The notes below the pieces were generated by a model. It was not told where the DNA came from and made no database searches. It worked only from the letters and a program-made list of their open reading frames with translations. Both the position numbers and the translations under genes were made by a program. This document shows, one piece after another, positions 15,018-21,115 of a DNA stretch of 26,837 nucleotides (within the stretch, counting starts at the first letter, position 1; each line of letters starts with the position of its first letter). Source of the stretch: an uncultured Oscillospiraceae bacterium (GTDB taxonomy: Bacteria; Bacillota; Clostridia; Oscillospirales; Oscillospiraceae); assembly GCA_948616425.1 (NCBI GenBank), contig CAPGBJ010000033.1, positions 1 through 26,837 on the forward strand. The letters run 5' to 3'.

Positions 15018-16187
15018 TTATAGCAGCCCGATGAGCTGGGTATAGAAGCGGCAGGCGTCCTCCACCTTTTTGGGGTCGCACCGCTCATTGGTCATATGGG
15101 CCAGCTTGTACTCCCCGGGTCCGAAGCCGATGGTGGCCACTCCCATGGACACGGGCACCACCGCGTTGGTGCCGAAGTCCCAGAAGTCGTAGCTCTGGGG
15201 CGCATAACCGAACACTGCTTCATAGGCCGCATTGCAGGCTTGGGTGAGAGGGGCGTCCTCGGCAATTTTCCAGGGCTCGTGGGCGGGCTCGTAGACCAGT
15301 TCTGTCCCTGTCCAGCTGGTATGACGGAGAGTGCCTGGCTCCCAGGAGGCCCGCTTGCCGGCCACCAGGGCGTCCAGCTCCTCCTTCACTTGGGCCACGC
15401 TTTCCCCCAAGCGCAGGCGGCGGTCCAGGTAAATTTCGCACTCGCTGGGTACCGCGTTGAGGGAGGCGGTGACACAGGAGATGTGGGACAGCGCAATGGT
15501 CCCTGCACCTGGAGTGGTCTGGAGCTTTTTGTTCAACTGGTCCACCCGGGTGATAATCTCGGCCATCTCATAAACGGCATTGATTCCTTTTTCCGGGGCG
15601 GAGCCGTGGGCGGAAACGCCATGGGTTTTGATCCGGGCCTGCACCTTACCCGTGTGGCCCAAAGTTATGACGTTGTCTGAGGGCTCGCAGATAACACACA
15701 AATCCGGTCTGACGCCGCTGTCCCGGTAGAAGTGCTCCAGGCACACGCCGTCGCAGTACTCCTCACACACTGAGCCGGTGACATACACCGTCTTGCCCTC
15801 CAGTAGGCCAGTTCTCTTTGCCAGGGCTGCAGCATAGACCGAGGCAGACAGGCCGCCCTTCATGTCCACCGAACCCCGGCCATAAATCATTCCATCCACC
15901 AGTTCTGCGCCAAAGGGATCGGCCTTCCAGGCATCCGGATCATTGACCTGGACGGTGTCCATGTGGCTGTCAAAGTGGATGATCTTGGGGCCGCTGCCCA
16001 CCCGGCCCACTACATTGCCTGCCGGGTCGATGTACGCTTGGTCAAAGTCTAGCTCTTTCATCTTGTCCGCCACCAGCTGGGCCACCTCTCCCTCCTCATC
16101 GGAATAGCTTCGGGTATGCACAGTCTGGCGGTAAAACTCGATTAGCCCCTGTCCATATTCCAGGCTCCAGCCAAAAGATGTGCTCAT
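15018..16187 (-). CDS. ygeY: YgeY-family M20 metallohydrolase (deacylase/peptidase)
   Basis: A 389-residue two-zinc hydrolase. Metal ligands typical of M20 enzymes are visible: His75 and Asp77 (DSHMDTV), the bridging Asp108 (GSVDMKGG), the catalytic Glu142 with Glu143 (CEEY), Glu168 (CEPSD) and the C-terminal His364 (LAHMTNE). This is the family often annotated as selenium-metabolism-linked YgeY, found beside YgeX in E. coli and clostridia. In this locus it probably frees an amino acid, perhaps 2,3-diaminopropionate, from an N-acyl or peptide conjugate for the following lyase; that substrate is inference. AAGGAGG precedes the ATG. None of the other selenium or xanthine-dehydrogenase genes usually linked to ygeY are here. 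Confidence 0.88.
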   Translation of the reverse strand: MSTSFGWSLEYGQGLIEFYRQTVHTRSYSDEEGEVAQLVADKMKELDFDQAYIDPAGNVVGRVGSGPKIIHFDSHMDTVQVNDPDAWKADPFGAELVDGMIYGRGSVDMKGGLSASVYAAALAKRTGLLEGKTVYVTGSVCEEYCDGVCLEHFYRDSGVRPDLCVICEPSDNVITLGHTGKVQARIKTHGVSAHGSAPEKGINAVYEMAEIITRVDQLNKKLQTTPGAGTIALSHISCVTASLNAVPSECEIYLDRRLRLGESVAQVKEELDALVAGKRASWEPGTLRHTSWTGTELVYEPAHEPWKIAEDAPLTQACNAAYEAVFGYAPQSYDFWDFGTNAVVPVSMGVATIGFGPGEYKLAHMTNERCDPKKVEDACRFYTQLIGLL

Positions 16188-16226
16188 AATTGTACCTCCT
16201 TAAAAATGTTTTGGTCGGTAACTATA

Positions 16227-16232
16227 ATTATA
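16227..16232 (-). promoter_or_regulatory. Possible activator-dependent -10 of the ygeY-dpaL operon
   Basis: A perfect TATAAT on the minus strand at 16232-16227 has no recognisable -35 element 16-18 bp upstream. It sits directly beside the -35 of the divergent araC-type gene. This would suit an operon that needs its activator. Confidence 0.35.
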
Positions 16233-16261
16233 TTGATTTTTGCCCGAAGAGATATCATAAT
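16233..16261 (+). promoter_or_regulatory. Promoter of the AraC-type regulator gene
   Basis: TTGATT (16233-16238), 17 bp, CATAAT (16256-16261). It gives a start near 16268, about 30 bases ahead of the chosen GTG. Confidence 0.6.
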
Positions 16262-16297
16262 AGAGGGAAAAAGTATAACAATATTGAGGTGTTTGCG

Positions 16298-17200
16298 GTG
16301 CAGATTCTGGAGCTGCCCATTGATCTGGAGGGAATGGAGACTACAAAACATGGCTCTTTTTCCTTCCCGCTGGCGATGTATCACTCTGTGATGGGCAAAA
16401 ATGTTTTGGGCCACACCCCCTGGCACTGGCATGGCGAGCTTCAGTTTTGCCTGGTCACAGAGGGAAGTATCCGCTTTTTTGTCAATGAAAAGCAGTACCT
16501 CCTCCAGGCCGGGGAGGGAGTCTTTATCAACAGCGGCTACCTCCACATGGCGAAGCCGGAGGGCGGCCTGGACAGCGCCTATATCTGCCTGGACGCGGCC
16601 CCCAGGCTGCTGGCTTCCTTTTCCGGCAGCGCCCTGGAGGAAAAATATGTCACTCCGTTCCTGAAGGACCCCGCCATGGAGGATCGGCGTTTAGCTCCCG
16701 ACGTCCCCTGGCAAAAGGCCATTCTGGATCGGATCGGCCGGGCCTACGGGCTCTTTGAGGCACAGCAGTTCGGCTGTGAGCTCCTCTTGACCGTGCTCCT
16801 CCAGGAGATGTGGCTGCTTCTCCTGGAGCACCGCCCCCAGGGGGAGGCGGCCTCCCACAGCAGGCTCCAGGAAAACACCGTCGTCCAGGGCATTCTCTCC
16901 TATATCAGCCGAAATTTTGACCGGCGTATCACGCTGGAGGACATATCCAGGGCGGTCTCCTTTAGCGGTGGCGAGTGCTGCCGGCTGTTCAAAAAGGTGA
17001 CAGGGGATACCATTTTCTCTTATCTGAAATCCTACCGACTGGCCCGTAGCATGGAGCTGCTCCGGGATACCCAGCTGTCTGTCAGCCAAATCGCCTACGA
17101 TACCGGCTTTTGCTCCACCAGCTATTTTATAGAGATTTTTAAATCTCAAAATAATACAACGCCGTTACAATATAGAAAGGCGGTGAACTCGACAAAATAG
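16298..17200 (+). CDS. AraC-family transcriptional regulator with cupin sensor domain
   Basis: I choose the GTG at 16298, which has TGAGGT seven bases upstream and lies downstream of the promoter, giving 300 residues. The frame is open from 16190, but those residues would precede the promoter. The N-terminal cupin (about 35-90) holds the HTPWHWHGELQF stretch with His39, His43 and His45, typical of ligand-sensing AraC arms. The C-terminal double helix-turn-helix (about 195-293) includes ITLEDISRAV, the linker helix, and VSQIAYDTGFCSTSYFIEIFK-like second HTH residues ending in TPLQYRK. Divergent from ygeY-dpaL and therefore the likely activator of that operon. A recombinase fragment abuts its 3' end. 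Confidence 0.9.
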   Translation: MQILELPIDLEGMETTKHGSFSFPLAMYHSVMGKNVLGHTPWHWHGELQFCLVTEGSIRFFVNEKQYLLQAGEGVFINSGYLHMAKPEGGLDSAYICLDAAPRLLASFSGSALEEKYVTPFLKDPAMEDRRLAPDVPWQKAILDRIGRAYGLFEAQQFGCELLLTVLLQEMWLLLLEHRPQGEAASHSRLQENTVVQGILSYISRNFDRRITLEDISRAVSFSGGECCRLFKKVTGDTIFSYLKSYRLARSMELLRDTQLSVSQIAYDTGFCSTSYFIEIFKSQNNTTPLQYRKAVNSTK

Positions 17201-17526
17201 AAACAGAACTTCAAGACCCGGAAAAAGTCGTACAAGTCGAAAAAGATACTGACGTTTTCCCCGAGGAGCGGAAGGTATTCCCGGACACACACCCGGCGAT
17301 CATAGGGCGGGAGACGTGGGAGGGGGTCCAGGAACTGCGGAAGAACAAGCGGCGGCGGACCAAGACGGGCAAGCGGGGCCTGTTCTCCGGGGTGTCGTAC
17401 TGTATCGACTGTATGAGCAAGCTGTATTTCTGTACATCGAACAGCATGACAGAAAACCAGGACCACTATGCCTGTTGCAGCTACAAGAGCAATACGGGGG
17501 GATATAGACCGGACATTTTTTCTTGA
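17201..17526 (+). pseudogene. Remnant of a large serine recombinase (frameshifted, truncated at both ends)
   Basis: Directly after the AraC stop, one frame (17207-17245) reads NFKTRKKSYKSKK, a stretch typical of the recombinase domain of large serine recombinases. The similarity then continues in another frame from about 17257: PEERKVFPDTHPAIIGRETW, then a basic KNKRRRTKTGKRG segment and a zinc-ribbon start with Cys-x2-Cys (YCIDC), ending at a TGA at 17524-17526. So there is a frameshift between 17245 and 17262, no N-terminal catalytic resolvase domain and no C-terminus. It cannot be functional and marks a former integrative element. It has no start codon or ribosome site of its own. Confidence 0.8.
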
Positions 17527-17551
17527 CAAAGGCCGACTCCCGTGGTATGCT
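17523..17551 (+). promoter_or_regulatory. Promoter of the ABC-F leader
   Basis: A consensus TTGACA (17523-17528), 17 bp, TATGCT (17546-17551). Transcription would begin near 17558, giving a leader of about 218 bases before the ABC-F gene. The -35 overlaps the stop codon of the recombinase remnant. Confidence 0.7.
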
Positions 17552-17581
17552 GTCCCCAATAAACAGACGGGAGGCGGGAAG

Positions 17582-17602
17582 ATGCGCAAGACCACTTGCT
17601 GA
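17582..17602 (+). CDS. Leader peptide MRKTTC ahead of the ABC-F gene
   Basis: A six-codon ORF (ATG to TGA) with a strong GGGAGG seven bases upstream, located just after the predicted transcription start. Short leader ORFs followed by alternative hairpins are the known sensing device of several inducible ABC-F, erm and related ribosome-targeting resistance genes, in which antibiotic-stalled ribosomes change the RNA fold. There is no sequence homology to lean on; the call rests on ribosome site, position and the terminator downstream. Confidence 0.6.
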   Translation: MRKTTC

Positions 17603-17606
17603 TTCT

Positions 17607-17654
17607 ATGACAGGGCAAACACTGGGGACTGTGAAAACAGTCCAGTCTTGTCAT
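17607..17654 (+). promoter_or_regulatory. Leader hairpin between leader peptide and terminator
   Basis: An outer stem (17607-17614 with 17647-17654, one G-T pair) and an inner 7-bp stem with a GAAA tetraloop (17626-17632 with 17637-17643). It starts four bases after the leader-peptide stop codon, so a ribosome on that ORF would affect its folding. Confidence 0.55.
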
Positions 17655-17719
17655 GGGTTCGCAAGAGGAAATGCGCGGTCTTCCCCTTTCGGCTCATATG
17701 GGTGTATTGTGCCCCTGCC

Positions 17720-17752
17720 GCCGCAAGAGGAAGGTCCCTCTTGCGGCTTTTT
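17720..17752 (+). terminator. Intrinsic terminator inside the ABC-F leader (attenuator)
   Basis: An 11-bp perfect stem (17720-17730 with 17737-17747), six-base loop, and five T (17748-17752), only 23 bases before the ABC-F start codon and downstream of its only visible promoter. Placed here it would cut off expression unless prevented, the layout of a transcription attenuator. Confidence 0.75.
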
Positions 17753-17775
17753 CGCGTATGACAGGAGGGGACAAC

Positions 17776-19254
17776 ATGTCGCAAATTACCATACAAAATC
17801 TACACTTTACCTATGACGGGGACCACACGCCTGTCTTTGAGGGACTCAACCTTCAGCTGGATACCAGCTGGAAACTGGGGCTGGTGGGCCGGAATGGTCG
17901 GGGAAAGACCACCCTTCTCCGCCTGCTGGCGGGGGAACTGGAGGGGAGAGGAACAGTTGCCCTGGGTCAGCCCTGCTGCCGCTGGCCCAGACCGGTAGTT
18001 GATCCCTCTCGGAGAACATTGGACATTCTGCTGGAGGGTATCCCGCCAGAGGAGGAATGGCGGTTGAGCTGGGAGTTGTGCAAGTTGGGGTTGGAGGAGG
18101 AAGTACTGGACCGCCCCTTCGCTACCCTAAGCGGCGGGGAGCAGACCAGGGCCCTGCTGGCCGCTCTCTTTCTGGACGAGGGCTCCTACCCTATGGTGGA
18201 TGAGCCCACCAATCACTTGGACGGGGCGGGGCGGGCGCTGGTGTCCCAATATCTCCGAGGGTTGGATCGAGGATTCTTGCTGGTGTCCCATGACCGGGCC
18301 TTTCTGGATGGATGTGTGGACCACATTTTGGCTTTCAACCACACCGGTCCAGAGCTGGTGCGAGGGACCTTCTCCAGTTGGTTTCAGAACAAAGAGGACC
18401 GGGACCGGGGAGAGCTGGCTCGCAACGAAAAGCTGAAGGGGGAGATTCGACGCCTGGAGCAGGCTGCCCGCCGGACCGCCTCCTGGTCGGACAAGGTGGA
18501 GCAATCCAAATATGGTGCGCTCAACTCCGGACTGAAAGTGGACCGGGGCTTTATCGGACACAAGTCAGCTAAGATGATGCAGCGAGCTAAGAATATTGAG
18601 AGCCGACAGCAGAGTGCTATCCAGGAGAAGTCGGAGTTGCTCAAGGACATCGAACGGACGGACAGTTTAAAGCTAACCCCACTGGTCTACCACAGTGACC
18701 GTCTGTTGGAGGGGCGAGCGTTGACAATTTCCTACCCCGGGATAGCTGACAACCCAATTAGCTTTACACTGCGGCGGGAGGAGCGGCTGTGCTTAGATGG
18801 GGGCAATGGTTCGGGCAAGACCAGCCTGTTACGATTGATACTGGGGGAGGAGGTGCCCCATACCGGCACACTATTTCGAGCCTCGGGCTTAAATATTTCC
18901 TATGTTCCCCAGAAGGCGGACCACCTGCGGGGGGACCCTGTCACTTGGGCGGAAAAACAAGGGATTGACTTGACCCGTTTTCTGACTATCTTGCGCAAAT
19001 TGGATTTCTCCAGGGAACTGTTTCAACGGGATATGGCTGGATACAGTGCTGGTCAACAGAAGAAGGTCCTTCTAGCTGCCAGCCTGTGCCAGAGTGCTCA
19101 CCTGTACCTCTGGGATGAACCGCTGAACTATATCGATCTGTTCTCCCGCATACAGCTGGAAGAACTGCTCCTTCAGTACCGGCCCACCCTTCTCTTTGTG
19201 GAGCATGACCAGATATTTCGAAAAAAAATAGCTACAGAGGTCCTTTCCATGTAA
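17776..19254 (+). CDS. ABC-F ribosome-protection ATPase, Lsa-like
   Basis: A 492-residue protein with two ATP-binding cassettes and no membrane segments, so an ABC-F protein acting on the ribosome rather than a transporter. Cassette 1: Walker A GRNGRGKT (38-45), signature LSGGEQ (118-123), DEPTNHLD (142-149) with catalytic Glu143. A charged interdomain linker follows (about 200-300) with FIGHKSAKMMQRAK. Cassette 2: Walker A GGNGSGKT (342-349), SAGQQ (424-428), DEPLNYID (447-454). Length, the degenerate second signature and the linker motif match Lsa-type proteins, which dislodge lincosamides, streptogramin A and pleuromutilins. The ATG has AGGAGGGG upstream. The drug range cannot be read from sequence. 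Confidence 0.88.
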   Translation: MSQITIQNLHFTYDGDHTPVFEGLNLQLDTSWKLGLVGRNGRGKTTLLRLLAGELEGRGTVALGQPCCRWPRPVVDPSRRTLDILLEGIPPEEEWRLSWELCKLGLEEEVLDRPFATLSGGEQTRALLAALFLDEGSYPMVDEPTNHLDGAGRALVSQYLRGLDRGFLLVSHDRAFLDGCVDHILAFNHTGPELVRGTFSSWFQNKEDRDRGELARNEKLKGEIRRLEQAARRTASWSDKVEQSKYGALNSGLKVDRGFIGHKSAKMMQRAKNIESRQQSAIQEKSELLKDIERTDSLKLTPLVYHSDRLLEGRALTISYPGIADNPISFTLRREERLCLDGGNGSGKTSLLRLILGEEVPHTGTLFRASGLNISYVPQKADHLRGDPVTWAEKQGIDLTRFLTILRKLDFSRELFQRDMAGYSAGQQKKVLLAASLCQSAHLYLWDEPLNYIDLFSRIQLEELLLQYRPTLLFVEHDQIFRKKIATEVLSM

Positions 19255-19302
19255 AGAAGAGAACTCTGTGCTGATTTTGGTGTGAAAGCCAGACGTGGGC
19301 TG

Positions 19303-19331
19303 TTGATTTTTTGGGAGAATCGAATTATAAT
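19303..19331 (+). promoter_or_regulatory. Promoter of the hscC-J operon
   Basis: TTGATT (19303-19308), exactly 17 bp, and a perfect TATAAT (19326-19331). No CIRCE element (the HrcA operator of heat-shock genes) is visible near it. Confidence 0.7.
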
Positions 19332-19369
19332 ACAAGGGATAACAATGCCCTGCAGGGCGGAACAAGCGG

Positions 19370-21115
19370 GTGAGCGGTATGGCCGTGATAGGAATCGACT
19401 TGGGTACCACTAATAGTCTAGCTGCGGTATGGCGCAATGGACGAAGTGAGCTGATCCCCAACGCGTCGGGGGAGTATCTGACCCCCAGCGTGGTCAGCGT
19501 GGATGAGGATGGCTCCATTTTAGTGGGGGCGGCGGCTCGGGACAGACTGATTACTCACCCGGAGCGCACAGCGGCTTGCTTTAAGCGAAGCATGGGCACC
19601 AGCCGCCGGTATGATCTGGGGGGGCGGATATTCACCGCAGAGGATCTATCCTCCTTTGTTCTGCGCCGCCTGCGGGAGGATGCAGAGACATATTTGGGAG
19701 AGGTGGTAGACGAGGCGGTAGTTAGTGTTCCAGCATACTTTGCCGAGGCGCAACGTTCCGCCACTAAACGGGCTGGGGCGCTGGCGGGACTGACAGTAGA
19801 GCGGCTGGTGAATGAGCCCTCTGCCGCAGCTGTAGCTGGCCACATTGGCGAGGGGGACGCGGATAAGGTGTGCCTGGTGTTCGATCTGGGGGGCGGCACT
19901 TTGGATGTGTCCCTGGTAGAGCGGTTTGAAAATGTGGTCAGTGTGACTGCCGTCAGCGGAGATAATTTTTTGGGTGGGCGAGATTTTGACGAACTCATTG
20001 CGAGAGGGTTCTGTGAGGACTGCCAACTCAACTTCGACACGTTGTCTCGCCAACGTCAGGAGACCCTCGTCCGCCAGGCGGAGACCTGTAAGATGGCCCT
20101 TACGACTCAAGAACCGGTGATTATGGCGGTGTCCGATGAGGAAATTTCCGCTTCCTTAGCCCTCACCCATGAGTGGGTGATCCGCAAAAGCAGCACTCTG
20201 TTCCAACGGATGCTGGCTCCAGTGCGTAAAGTGTTTCTGGATGCGGGTGTAGGCACGGACGAATTGGATGAGCTGGTGATGGTGGGCGGTTCCAGCCATA
20301 TGCCGGCGGTACGCCGTTATATTGCCAAGGCGCTGGGACGGGAGCCGGCCTTTGGCGCCCAGCCCGACACCGCTATTGCTGTGGGGGCTGGAATCTGTTC
20401 AGGGATGAAGGTGAGAGCAAAAGATCTGAAGGAACTGGTGCTCACCGATGTGTGTCCTTTTACGCTGGGAATCAATGTGCTGAACGAGGCCGAACCGGAG
20501 AAGGCACTTATGTCTCCCATCATTGAGCGCAACAGCGTGTTGCCCACCAGTAAGGAGGGGACCTATTATACTGCCCGGGACAACCAGCGGGCCATTGACG
20601 TGAAAGTGTACCAGGGGGAACAGCGGTACTGTAACGATAATACCTACCTGGGACACCTGGAGGTGGCAGTTCCTCCCGGACCTCGAGGGCAGCAGTATGT
20701 TCGGGTGCGCTTTACATACGACATCAACGGCCTGTTGGAGGTGGATGTGGTGGGTAAAGATGGCCAAAGCGGGCGGCTGGTCCTTCAAGGTTCTGGGATG
20801 ACCGAGGCGGAGGTGGCGGCCCGCCTGAAGGAACTGGAAGTATTGAAGCTCAACCCCAGGGATCAGGAGGGACCCCGTACTCTCATTGCTCGGGGCGAGC
20901 GGCTGTATGCCATGACGGTGGGGCATATGCGGGATCAAGTGGCCGATATGCTGGATTGGTATCAGATGCAGCTGTCTACCCAGGAAAATCTGCGGATTGT
21001 CAAGGCCGGTCGCCGGGTCTCTGAGTTCTTTGACCAGGTGGAGGCGTTCATTGGGGTGGGAGATTTGCCGCCCCTGGATTTGGACCCTCTGGAAGATGAG
21101 GGGGAGGAGTCATGA
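19370..21115 (+). CDS. hscC: HscC-type Hsp70 chaperone
   Basis: A 581-residue Hsp70, shorter than DnaK (about 610-640) and matching HscC in length and in sequence. The ATPase domain (about 1-370) has IGIDLGTTNS near the start, SVPAYFAEAQR, NEPSAAAVAGH, FDLGGGTLDVS and MVGGSSHMPAV. It then passes through TDVCPFTLGINV into a substrate-binding domain containing RFTYDINGLLEVDV and ends in a short acidic lid. The C-terminal EEVD-like or DnaK-type glycine tail is absent. Start: GTG 19370 with AGGGCGG nine bases upstream; ATG 19379, nine bases later, is an equally possible start. The stop overlaps the start of the J-like gene (ATGA). grpE, dnaJ and hrcA are not linked, so this is a specialised chaperone. 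Confidence 0.9.
   Translation: MSGMAVIGIDLGTTNSLAAVWRNGRSELIPNASGEYLTPSVVSVDEDGSILVGAAARDRLITHPERTAACFKRSMGTSRRYDLGGRIFTAEDLSSFVLRRLREDAETYLGEVVDEAVVSVPAYFAEAQRSATKRAGALAGLTVERLVNEPSAAAVAGHIGEGDADKVCLVFDLGGGTLDVSLVERFENVVSVTAVSGDNFLGGRDFDELIARGFCEDCQLNFDTLSRQRQETLVRQAETCKMALTTQEPVIMAVSDEEISASLALTHEWVIRKSSTLFQRMLAPVRKVFLDAGVGTDELDELVMVGGSSHMPAVRRYIAKALGREPAFGAQPDTAIAVGAGICSGMKVRAKDLKELVLTDVCPFTLGINVLNEAEPEKALMSPIIERNSVLPTSKEGTYYTARDNQRAIDVKVYQGEQRYCNDNTYLGHLEVAVPPGPRGQQYVRVRFTYDINGLLEVDVVGKDGQSGRLVLQGSGMTEAEVAARLKELEVLKLNPRDQEGPRTLIARGERLYAMTVGHMRDQVADMLDWYQMQLSTQENLRIVKAGRRVSEFFDQVEAFIGVGDLPPLDLDPLEDEGEES

Noticed and set aside
14459..15680. Plus-strand ORFs of 191 and 194 codons
   Set aside because: Antisense shadows of dpaL and ygeY in GC-rich sequence; low-complexity Gly/Ala/Gln products with no family features.
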